The notes under the pieces are model-generated. The model made no database searches and was not told the origin of the DNA. It saw nothing but the letters and a program-made list of their open reading frames with translations. From contig NZ_AP031500.1 in NCBI RefSeq assembly GCF_042847215.1, positions 3,720,001 to 3,784,000 on the forward strand: DNA of 64,000 nucleotides, in the 5' to 3' direction. The translations under genes were made by a program, and so were the position numbers. Positions within the stretch are counted from its first letter, which is position 1; each line of letters starts with the position of its first letter. Positions 34,139 through 41,957 of this stretch are shown in pieces. Source of the DNA: Gilvimarinus japonicus. GTDB taxonomy: Bacteria > Pseudomonadota > Gammaproteobacteria > Pseudomonadales > Cellvibrionaceae.

Positions 34139-34390
34139 CGCCGGGCGGGCGAATAACTTTTCTGTTTGGGTGGCCAGAAAAGTCATCAAAAGAGGCCACC
34201 CCGGCATCTCAGCCCTAACGGGTTCCCTCACGCCCTGCCGGCAAGCTCAGCTTGCCGGCGTTCAGCTACGCGCAAAGCAGCGCTTTGCAATCGCTAGGCC
34301 TCACCCAGCCACTTTAGCGGGCCGTCTCGACAGGGCGTCCCTGCCCTGACGAGACTTGCGCAAATGTCCTATTTGCTTACCCACTAAAAT
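34139..34390 (+). repeat. Dispersed repeat, copy A
   Basis: About 250 bases resembling the reverse complement of 36307-36566. Shared blocks in the same order are GCCGGGCG, a short gap, ACTTTTCT and TGTTTGG, then GGGTTCCCTCAC, CAGCC, GCGGGCCG, CGACAGG-CGTCC, CTGACGA, CTTGCGC and GCTTACCC. Internal hairpins such as GCCGGCAAGCT/AGCTTGCCGGC at 34238-34260 suggest a structured mobile repeat rather than a gene. The small reading frame across it is probably spurious. Confidence 0.75.
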
Positions 34391-34800
34391 AGACCTGCGC
34401 TCGGCTGGCTGCAGGGGGAGTTAAAGCGGCACTTCGTAGCTGAGCTACCCGAAACACAAAAGATACCGCTGCAATCAAACATCAAAGATCTGGCCCTTGC
34501 CACTCTTCGTAGCCACCGGGAAAAATTCACGGTTCGAGACTTGACCTCAGCATCTCTCCAAGGGAATTTAAAAACAGTGCTTCGTAGCTAAGTAACAACC
34601 AACCTACAGAGTGCATCCCTCGATGCTGAAATCATAAATCAAAGACGCGACCCCAATTCCGCACGGCCACGTAGCGAGTCCCGAGAGCTGATAAGAAAGC
34701 ATGGGCACTCCCCAAAGCAGCGAAATTGGAATAAGTCTACAGCTTAATTAAGTGCCTTGCAGGCCTGCCCCTTGCCACTGCAGTTGAACAATGGATCTCC
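34391..34800. other. Intergenic region with degenerate short repeats
   Basis: No gene was recognised. Two diverged blocks starting CTTCGTAGCT (about 34438 and 34575) and ending with an ATCAAAGA-like stretch lie about 140 bases apart. A 45-base element at 34505-34549 recurs at 35189-35236. This looks like accumulated debris of small repeats. Confidence 0.5.
34505..34549. repeat. 45-bp element, copy 1
   Basis: Contains TTCACGGTTCGAGACTTGAC, repeated with two or three changes at 35212-35231. The flanking parts CTTCGTAGCCAC and CCTCGTAACCAC also correspond. It lies downstream, on the minus strand, of the 57-residue gene. Confidence 0.7.
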
Positions 34801-34974
34801 CTATGAGCCACCAGAGAAAATGTAAACCACAACGCCAATGACTATAAGCCACAAAACCAATTGCCCCTGCATTGTATCGGCCTTACGCTTTCGACCTGAT
34901 TTTGTAGTTGGAACTCCCGTAGCCTTGGCCACCTTACGCTTGAAATTTCTTTTCGACTTTTTTAGAGGGTTCAC
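34801..34974 (-). CDS. 57-residue basic membrane microprotein
   Basis: A short gene below usual length cut-offs. GTG start at 34974 with AAAGGAG six bases before it, and TAG at 34801-34803. The first 37 residues are strongly basic (KKSKRNFKRKVAKATG, TKSGRKRK) and the rest is one membrane helix (LVLWLIVIGVVVYIF) ending SGGS. The basic part should face the cytoplasm and could touch DNA, RNA or phospholipid. I do not recognise the family with confidence; the block KATGVPTTKSGRKRK looks like a conserved motif. It lies in the AT-rich islet between inverted repeats. Confidence 0.65.
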   Translation of the reverse strand: MNPLKKSKRNFKRKVAKATGVPTTKSGRKRKADTMQGQLVLWLIVIGVVVYIFSGGS

Positions 34975-35188
34975 ATTAACTCCTTTAACATTTAACGCTC
35001 GTAACAGCGAAAAACTGGTCCGATTAGACCACAGACGACCTCGGTGATAGAACCGAGAGAGAAACTCATTAATCTAAACTGACCTTTCTAAAAAAGCGCA
35101 CAAATAAGATTATAGATTCCACGCCCACATACTCTGGCTCTAGTGTATGTGATTTGTAAGGACTGATACCAAGCCCTTTGATGCGGCG

Positions 35189-35236
35189 CCTCGTAACCAC
35201 GTAAAAACCAGATTCACGGTTCAAGACTTGACCCCA
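35189..35236. repeat. 45-bp element, copy 2
   Basis: Second copy of the element at 34505, in the same orientation, carrying TTCACGGTTCAAGACTTGAC. It ends 16 bases from the stop of the 198-residue gene. Each of the two islet genes is thus followed by a copy. Confidence 0.7.
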
Positions 35237-35251
35237 CCAGCCCCTGTTAAA

Positions 35252-35848
35252 TTATTTTTTCTTTTTTAACACTTGGCTTCCAAACACCATATCTTTTGGA
35301 TCTGTGTATTTTTTTATTGCCCTTATTCTTATTTCAATTTTAAGCCATTCAAAAACACTATGGCGCTGAGCCAGTTTCCTAATGGATTTTTCCAATAAAA
35401 ATTGATAGCCAAGAAATCCAGTTTCATAACCGCTTAACATAGACAAGTATAGTTTTTCGCTTTTCAAAAAAACATTAAGGTCTCTAGATTTCATAAACTC
35501 ATATTTAGAAATTATTTCCCTTAACTGAAAGGCCTCCAGCGGAGCAAATTCGGCTATATAGTCAATAGAGGTGCTCAGGCGAGAGCTGAAGTTTGGATCT
35601 TTCGATGTGTATTCTTTAAAAGCTCTTTGGCGACCATGCTCCCATACCTTTATGTCACTGGTCATATTTTTATATTTTTCATAAGCCATTTTAACTTGAA
35701 CCATTTCCATGTACAGCATATAAAAATTTGAAATTGCTTGGCCTGTACTTTTGAATGAAGAATCGCGCCCTTTTAAATATGAGCTCGTTTCACTTAGAAG
35801 CCAGCCCAGAATTATTCCGACAACAGGAAGAAAATCTTTGAAATCCAA
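35252..35848 (-). CDS. Hypothetical membrane-anchored, lysine-rich protein
   Basis: Protein of 198 residues that I do not recognise. One N-terminal hydrophobic segment (FLPVVGIILGWLLSE) is followed by a mostly helical, charged cytoplasmic or periplasmic region rich in Lys, Tyr and Ser, ending KKKK. This shape, a single helix plus helical domain, is seen in several defence and phage-related small proteins, but no motif ties it to them. The TTG start has AAGGAG nine bases upstream. It is markedly AT-rich compared with the host genes, which, with flanking repeats, suggests transfer. Confidence 0.7.
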   Translation of the reverse strand: MDFKDFLPVVGIILGWLLSETSSYLKGRDSSFKSTGQAISNFYMLYMEMVQVKMAYEKYKNMTSDIKVWEHGRQRAFKEYTSKDPNFSSRLSTSIDYIAEFAPLEAFQLREIISKYEFMKSRDLNVFLKSEKLYLSMLSGYETGFLGYQFLLEKSIRKLAQRHSVFEWLKIEIRIRAIKKYTDPKDMVFGSQVLKKKK

Positions 35849-36306
35849 TCGTTACTCCTTCAATTTAACATTTTAATAGGCTCCCTCTGGAAATTCCGAC
35901 ACCAAGGAGCCTATCCTTTATTGAATTTTAACCGAAACTACCTCGAATACCCCGCCAACTCAAACCTCCAGAAGAGTTTGAATTATGGTCAAGCAAAAAT
36001 AGACCGCACATACAACTGTACAGGATAACAGCATTGTGGTTAGCCCAACCAACGCCCGAATGTTAATCACGATCTAAAGCCATATGCCTGGCAAGACAGA
36101 CTTCAAAATAAAAGCCCACATTGATAGAGCACCATACAGCCGCACCTCTAGAACCAGCCTCAAAGCGTGGGTAATGCACTCCGCTCACTGGATACCGGCT
36201 CAAGGCCGGCATGACGATGTGAGGACCATAAATATGGTATTTCGACGGCTCAGCTAACCACGAAGCACCGCTTTTAAATACCCCGTAGATACAGCCGAAT
36301 GGAAGC
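35849..36306. other. Gene-free part of islet with small hairpins
   Basis: No gene recognised. TAGGCTCC (35878-35885) pairs with GGAGCCTA (35905-35912), a possible leader or terminator hairpin by the 198-residue gene. GATACCGGCTCAAGGCCGGC near 36190 contains a CCGGCT/GGCCGG short palindrome of a type often found dispersed between genes. Confidence 0.45.
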
Positions 36307-36566
36307 CTATTTTTGGGGGTAAGCGCACAGGACGTGCGCGCAAGCTATCGTCAGGCCATGGACGGCCTGTCGATGCGGCCCGCAAAAATCGGCTGGAGTG
36401 AGGGAACCCGAAGGGCTGGATATGTTGGGGGCGCGCCTTTGACGTGCATGGATGCACTAATGCCGCGGGCGCATGGATGCGCAGGAGCGGCGGAGTTACT
36501 TTGCTTTGCCCATTGAGACCAGCCAAACAAAAGAAAAGTAACTCGCCACGCCCGGCGACACGGGCA
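36307..36566 (-). repeat. Dispersed repeat, copy B (inverted)
   Basis: About 260 bases matching copy A at 34139 in opposite orientation, with the same ordered blocks (TATTTTTGGGGGTAAGC at 36307 corresponds to the end of copy A, and CGCCCGGCG near 36558 to its start). Together the copies bracket about 1.9 kb with two orphan genes. Confidence 0.75.
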
Positions 36567-36612
36567 TACAAAAAGCCCGCCTCGGCGGCACCCCACCACA
36601 CCTATAAACATA

Positions 36613-39600
36613 TTAACGTCCCCGTTCAACCACCGCCCTAGCGGAATTAATCCTAAACTTCCACTGCTTAAACACATCCCCCTCCCGCTCAAGATTCAAA
36701 CGGCTCGCCACATAATGTAAACGCCGGGTGGCCTCACCGTTGGGCGCCTGGTCAAAGCGCTGCTTTAACCAATACGGCGGTATCGCCTGGTAATACATAG
36801 TCGCCTCTACCGTGAGTGGTTCACCACGGTAGTGTGCGGGTAAATCAATACGGTACTGCAACGAGTCCCGACCAATAAAGCCTGTACCCTGATCTTGGTA
36901 ATCGGGGTCGGTGCCCACAAAATGCGGGTCGGTGGCTTCCATATACTGCGTCATCACCTCGCCTTGTGGCTTAAAGAACGATGAATCGCGCCAGCCATCG
37001 GGCAGCAGCCGGTTATCTTTTACGATGTACACGCGGTGAACAAAGCTGGTGGTAAACTCCTGGGCTTTATTGCGGTTTAGCTCTTCGTAAATTTGTACCT
37101 GTTTATCGCTGGTAATAACCTGATGATGCGCCTGGTAACAGCCGGCGGGTTGGTTATTCGGGTGCCCGCAATCGCCTTTAGGTAAAAACTCGGTGGCCAG
37201 TGGTTGGCCCGAGTGATCGACAATAACACCGGCATCGTTGGTGCGCCCCGAACTCCAGACGATTTCGTCACCGTCTTTTACCAGCAGCTCAATAAACCCG
37301 CGCCTAAATGCCACACCGCTGGGAAAGCGGTGCCCGGTTTTGTTTTTAGCCGTTACATCAACCACCAGGGTATTGTCTGCAAAGTGGAGTTTATCGATAC
37401 TCATATCGACGGTACTGTGACGCGCTTGCTGCTTCATGCTCTCTAGCGCCAAATCAACGCCGGCCTCGGATGCTCCCGTCATATAGCTTTTAGGGGCTAC
37501 CCCCAGTATTGGCTCAAACTGTTTAAACATGCTTAACAAGAAGGCGTTTAGCCCCACGTGAGTGTGGCGCTTGTACTCTTTGCGAAACGGCACCTCGAGT
37601 TCATCGGCCGCTAAGCCGTGGTCGGCATCCGGGTAGTTGCTGTCTTCTATGGTGGCGATTTTGCTGATCAGCTCATCAATGGAAACATCGTCTTTCTCGC
37701 TGGCAAAGCTTGAGGGCATGTGGCAATCCTGACAGCTTTGCGCGGTATCACCCTGCGCGAAGGCGCTGTTCTGCCACTCTAAAAAAGTTGCCTGCTCGAT
37801 GGAGTGCGGGTACTCGGCAAACGCCGGGTCAACCTCGGCAGCTTGCAGAACCGGCAAGCGGGTATCGCTAGAGCCGATGTTAGGAAGGTTAATGGTGTGG
37901 CACGTTCCGCACAATTCCGACTTTTGTATAAAGTCGCTTTTGCTGGGCGTTATATTGAGGGCGTGCTCCATGGGCTTTTGTGCCACATCGAAAGGCCCAT
38001 TAAGAGTGCCCGCATCGCTGGTATCAAAGCGCCCGGTGGAGTTATGAAACAACAAGTACGCCAGCGCTTTATCTTCTATGCCCGTACTGACCCAACCCTT
38101 CGGCGGGTTCCAGCTTGCCACGGCTTGCTCGTCTGGCCCGTCAATGCGGTGACACACCATGCAGCTGATGCCATCGCGCCCGAGTGCGCCGTATTGATGG
38201 TATTGCTTTTCCTCTAAGCTTTGCGTCTCTCCGGAAGATAGTTGCTCGGTATAGTAAAAAAAATCGGTTTTAAAATTTTTATCCAAGCTCTCGTTTTGAT
38301 GGGCGTCTAGCGTTAACTGCCTTTGGCCCATGGCGCCGTGGCAACTCAGGCACGTGTTGGTTACCGCTTGCTGGGTTTCTTTTAGCGGGCCTTTTAAACC
38401 GGATTCTTCTGGATTTTTGGCGTCTTTATTTAATATTGCCATTTCGCTTTCTAGCTGCGCGTGGAAAATCGGGTCTCGCCCCGCCAGGCCCATGGGTGAC
38501 CAGCGCCACTCGCCGTACTCTGAAATATCAAAACCATCGCCATACTCGGGGCCGGTGGCCACAAACATGGTGGTGCCAAAGGTGTCGGCACTTAAGCCAC
38601 CGTGGCAGCCAAGGCAGTTATCCGAGGTGACATACTCCTGCGGCTCACCGCTTTTTTGCACGACGTGATCCAGCCACTGCTGGGGAAACTTTTTAACATC
38701 CGCCGCTTTTAATGCCGGTATCTGCGGGAAGGTGTTAAGAAAGGCTTGATTGATGTAATGCTCGTCACCCGTGTTTTCGTCGCTAAACAGCTTGGCGTAG
38801 GTCGCCTCATCCATTTGTGAATCGCGATCGTGCTCGTTAAACGAGGCGTCGGCGGCTGCACGCCGAACACGCTGCTGGGTAGACCAAGGCAGTTGCGACA
38901 GCGGAATATCGAATATGGTTTTTAGCTCCGGGTCATCGAGCAGCAAGGATAACGGATAGTTAGCGAAGTGGCTGGCAGTGCGCCAGGAGTTATCGTCAAG
39001 AAACCGCAGCGGGTCGCCCTTAGCCTCAAACCCCTTAATATTACGCAAGCTGGCAAAGGTTAGCTCATTATCCGCCGAGGCGTGACAGCGTAGGCAAGGC
39101 ATACCAAAACCGGACAACCGAACGCCGTTGGTCGCCACGTAGGACTTTGCCTTGTTGTTGTTTTCACGGGTATCCAGCTGCGCCTTTACCGCCTCTGTGG
39201 TGCTTTGCCGCTTGCCATCTACTAAGGTGGGCGCCGAGACGCTGCCCCAAAACCAACCGTCGCCCGAAGCCTTGGCATCTTTCACCATAACCGTCCAATC
39301 CGAGAGCTGCTGCAATCGCAAAGACTCGTATTCATCGGCACTTTTAAGGCGGCGTATATCGCGGTAGATTTGTGCCGGCGCGCCGTACATCTCTTTAATA
39401 ATCATGGCGCCATCGGGAATCTCACTCTCGATGCCTTTTTCGCGGTTGAGCAACCACGCCATCATATTAGGTGAGTAATAAATTAGCACTGCCGGATGAG
39501 TACCATGGTACTGGCCATCAACGAAAGGTCCGGTATCGCGCACCTCTTTGTCGTGGCACCAACCCAACGCCGCGTATTCGCGGTTTACAACCCAAGGGTA

Positions 39601-39807
39601 AAGCGCTTGCTCGTAATCGACTAACGGGAGGGAGCCGGGCAAGGGTAAAGAGGCCGACGCCGATTGGGGGGCTATCGCGCAATCGAGTGACTGTAGATCA
39701 ACATGAATAGCATCGCCGTCGGCGCCCTTGGCCGTCACCATGGGTGCCACCACAAGGGCCAGCAGAACCAACACAGCCAATTTTGGTACAACGATTCGAG
39801 CAACCAT
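36613..39807 (-). CDS. Large multiheme cytochrome c with N-terminal P460-like domain
   Basis: Exported cytochrome of 1064 residues. A signal peptide covers about residues 1-27 (ending VTAKG). Residues 80-245 resemble cytochrome P460: HPAVLIYYSPNMMAWL and IPDGAMIIKEMYGAP, ending in the heme site CLRCH (238-242). Five further CxxCH motifs follow: CLGCH 398, CLSCH 486, CMVCH 549, CGTCH 633 and CQDCH 692. The last 350 residues lack heme motifs and look beta-rich (IDKLHFADNTLVVDV, GHRFPSGVAFRRGFIEL). It should act in the periplasm in electron transfer or oxidation of a small nitrogen or sulfur compound; the substrate is unknown. It is a single-gene unit next to the repeat islet. Confidence 0.88.
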   Translation of the reverse strand: MVARIVVPKLAVLVLLALVVAPMVTAKGADGDAIHVDLQSLDCAIAPQSASASLPLPGSLPLVDYEQALYPWVVNREYAALGWCHDKEVRDTGPFVDGQYHGTHPAVLIYYSPNMMAWLLNREKGIESEIPDGAMIIKEMYGAPAQIYRDIRRLKSADEYESLRLQQLSDWTVMVKDAKASGDGWFWGSVSAPTLVDGKRQSTTEAVKAQLDTRENNNKAKSYVATNGVRLSGFGMPCLRCHASADNELTFASLRNIKGFEAKGDPLRFLDDNSWRTASHFANYPLSLLLDDPELKTIFDIPLSQLPWSTQQRVRRAAADASFNEHDRDSQMDEATYAKLFSDENTGDEHYINQAFLNTFPQIPALKAADVKKFPQQWLDHVVQKSGEPQEYVTSDNCLGCHGGLSADTFGTTMFVATGPEYGDGFDISEYGEWRWSPMGLAGRDPIFHAQLESEMAILNKDAKNPEESGLKGPLKETQQAVTNTCLSCHGAMGQRQLTLDAHQNESLDKNFKTDFFYYTEQLSSGETQSLEEKQYHQYGALGRDGISCMVCHRIDGPDEQAVASWNPPKGWVSTGIEDKALAYLLFHNSTGRFDTSDAGTLNGPFDVAQKPMEHALNITPSKSDFIQKSELCGTCHTINLPNIGSSDTRLPVLQAAEVDPAFAEYPHSIEQATFLEWQNSAFAQGDTAQSCQDCHMPSSFASEKDDVSIDELISKIATIEDSNYPDADHGLAADELEVPFRKEYKRHTHVGLNAFLLSMFKQFEPILGVAPKSYMTGASEAGVDLALESMKQQARHSTVDMSIDKLHFADNTLVVDVTAKNKTGHRFPSGVAFRRGFIELLVKDGDEIVWSSGRTNDAGVIVDHSGQPLATEFLPKGDCGHPNNQPAGCYQAHHQVITSDKQVQIYEELNRNKAQEFTTSFVHRVYIVKDNRLLPDGWRDSSFFKPQGEVMTQYMEATDPHFVGTDPDYQDQGTGFIGRDSLQYRIDLPAHYRGEPLTVEATMYYQAIPPYWLKQRFDQAPNGEATRRLHYVASRLNLEREGDVFKQWKFRINSARAVVERGR

Positions 39808-40051
39808 TACGGCTTCCTTATTATTGGGCGCAAGGCCTCACGTAATCTTAAAAGAGGGTCCACCCAGTGTAGTGGATAAAAACGCCATAATCTTAATCTG
39901 TAATCGTGTGTAATTTAGTGGCGGCTGAGATATCGGCGCACTTGACGTGCGGGTGCGCCAGAACCAATCCCCCCTAGCACCTTAGTACCCGAGCCATTAC
40001 ACTTCCTATAATCAGCCCCTTGAGCTAACCCTAATCATGCAGGAGCTATAC

Positions 40052-41008
40052 ATGAGCACTTATTACCGCCTTTGGATAAGCGCACTCATCTTAGCGCTGC
40101 TGTTGGCTGGCTGCGGCAAGCCGGAGCCGCTAGCGCTTGGCACCCTTGAGCGCGACCGCATTGTGCACAAGGCCACCTCAGGGGAAATTATTACCGCGCT
40201 GCCGGTCGCCGAGGGCAGCCAGGTAGCGGCGGGCACTTTGTTGGTACAGCTAGATCCGCGCCGCCAACAAGCGGCACTTGATAACGCTCAGGCCGAGCTG
40301 ATTAAAGCCAACGCGCGTTTTGACGAGCTGCGCAATGGTGCCAGAGTTGAAGATATTGATGCCGCCCGCGCCGAGTTAAACGGCGCGAAAGCCAGCTTAA
40401 CTTCGGCCGAACGAACCTACCTGCGCGCTCTGCAACTGCGCGAAAAACACGTTAACTCTCAGGCCGATCTCGACCAAGCCGAAGCGGCGCGCGACAGCGC
40501 GGCGGCGCAGGTTGAAGCCAGCCGCGAGCAACTACTGGCCTTAACCAATGGCACACGCGAAGAGACCCTGGCGCAGGCCCAGGCGGACGTCAATGCGGCG
40601 AAGGCGCAACACCAATTAGCCCAATTAACGCTGGATGAGCTCAGCGTGCGGGCCACGCGCGCCGGCTATCTGGACAGCTTGCCCTGGAACCTGGGCGAGC
40701 GTGTAAGCGCCGGCACCCCCGTGGCAATCTTATTAGCCGACACAGCACCTTACGCCCGGGTGTATATTCCGGAGCCGGTGCGGGCCACCCTTAATACGGG
40801 CGACACTTTATGGATAACAGCCGATGGCGTGGCGCAGGGTTATAGCGGCACGCTGCGTTGGGTCGCGCGCGACCCGGCTTTTTCGCCTTATTACGCGCTC
40901 AACAAATCGGATCGTTCACGGCTGGTGTACCTGGCCGAGATAGATTTAGCCAACGCCGAGCAGCTGCCTACTGGCATGCCGGTACAGGTATACCGCAATG
41001 CCCCGTGA
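40052..41008 (+). CDS. HlyD-family membrane fusion lipoprotein
   Basis: Periplasmic adaptor of 318 residues for an ABC efflux pump, resembling YbhG. Its N-terminus ends in a lipobox LLAG-Cys21, so it is probably a lipoprotein rather than a membrane-spanning adaptor. A biotinyl-lipoyl-like segment (SGEIITALPVAEGSQVAAGTLLVQLD in part) precedes a long coiled-coil hairpin (about residues 75-185, rich in Ala, Glu and Arg), then a beta-barrel region. The ATG at 40052 is chosen because GCAGGAG lies eight bases upstream and starts the signal. The stop overlaps the ABC gene start at 40998. Confidence 0.88.
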   Translation: MSTYYRLWISALILALLLAGCGKPEPLALGTLERDRIVHKATSGEIITALPVAEGSQVAAGTLLVQLDPRRQQAALDNAQAELIKANARFDELRNGARVEDIDAARAELNGAKASLTSAERTYLRALQLREKHVNSQADLDQAEAARDSAAAQVEASREQLLALTNGTREETLAQAQADVNAAKAQHQLAQLTLDELSVRATRAGYLDSLPWNLGERVSAGTPVAILLADTAPYARVYIPEPVRATLNTGDTLWITADGVAQGYSGTLRWVARDPAFSPYYALNKSDRSRLVYLAEIDLANAEQLPTGMPVQVYRNAP

Positions 41009-41957
41009 GGCCGACGAGGCGGCCATTACCGCCCATAATGTTACCCGTCGGTTTGGCGAGTTTACCGCGGTCGACAACGTCAGCTTAAACATTCAGCGCG
41101 GTTGTATTTACGGCTTTTTGGGGCCCAATGGCTCGGGCAAATCCACGTGTATTCGTACACTGTGCGGCCTGCTAGAGCCGAGTGAAGGCAATGTCAATGT
41201 ACTGGGGCTGGAGATACCCCGCGAGGCCGAAGCGCTGCGTTTACGCATTGGTTATATGACACAAAAGTTTTCGCTGTACGACGATTTAAGCGTGCAAGAA
41301 AACCTGAGCTTTATCGGTCAGATTTACGGTTTTAACCGCCGCACTGTGCGCAGCCGCAGCGATGAGTTGTGCGACACCTACCATTTACAGCCCATTCGCA
41401 AACAGCGCGTTGGCAGCTTAAGTGGCGGGCAAAAACAGCGTTTGGCACTGGCGGCGGCGGTATTCCACAAGCCCGATTTGTTATTTTTAGACGAACCCAC
41501 CTCGGCGGTCGACCCGGAAAACCGCCGCCACTTTTGGGAGAAGTTGTTCGATCTGTGCGATCAGGGCACGACTATCTTAGTCTCGTCCCACTATATGGAT
41601 GAGGCGGAGCGCTGCCATCGTTTGGCCATCCTCAATGCCGGAAAACTGGTCGCCGAGGGAACACCGCAACAACTTATGGACGACTTGGGCGCGCAAGTGG
41701 TGGAGGTCGGCGGCGAGCACCTGCGCCAAGTTCGCCAACAACTACTGGATTGCCCCGAGGTACATTCGGCCTCGCAACAAGGCGCGCGCTTGCGAGTACT
41801 GGTGGATAACAGGGTGAGCGATCCGGCCGAATTTGTGCGCCGTAGCGCCGAGCTACCCGACGCCGAACTACACCTTACCCACCCAAGCCTAGAAGATGTG
41901 TTTGTGACCGTGACCACAGAGGCGTCCGGGCAGCGCAATACCGGAGGCAGCCTATGA
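40998..41957 (+). CDS. ABC transporter ATP-binding protein (YbhF-like)
   Basis: Nucleotide-binding subunit of 319 residues. Walker A is GPNGSGKST, the signature is LSGGQKQRL, Walker B is LLFLDEPTSAVDP, and the switch His is in ILVSSHYMDEAERC. The C-terminal extension (about residues 225-319) is typical of ABC-2 exporters for drugs, polysaccharide or sodium. It overlaps the HlyD gene by 11 bases and the permease gene by four (ATGA at 41954), so all three are one translational unit, an efflux pump across both membranes with some outer-membrane channel encoded elsewhere. Confidence 0.95.
   Translation: MPREADEAAITAHNVTRRFGEFTAVDNVSLNIQRGCIYGFLGPNGSGKSTCIRTLCGLLEPSEGNVNVLGLEIPREAEALRLRIGYMTQKFSLYDDLSVQENLSFIGQIYGFNRRTVRSRSDELCDTYHLQPIRKQRVGSLSGGQKQRLALAAAVFHKPDLLFLDEPTSAVDPENRRHFWEKLFDLCDQGTTILVSSHYMDEAERCHRLAILNAGKLVAEGTPQQLMDDLGAQVVEVGGEHLRQVRQQLLDCPEVHSASQQGARLRVLVDNRVSDPAEFVRRSAELPDAELHLTHPSLEDVFVTVTTEASGQRNTGGSL

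Noticed and set aside
34128..34349. Short rightward frame of 73 codons with a WVARKV-like stretch
   Set aside because: It coincides with dispersed repeat copy A and has no good ribosome site. Such frames arise from the repeat itself.
34525..34545. tRNA-like GGTTCGAGAC
   Set aside because: It resembles a T-loop by chance, but no acceptor or anticodon stems fit around it; it belongs to the repeated 45-bp element.
36254..36692. Short leftward frames in repeat copy B
   Set aside because: They overlap the inverted repeat and the end of the cytochrome gene, with no conserved pattern.
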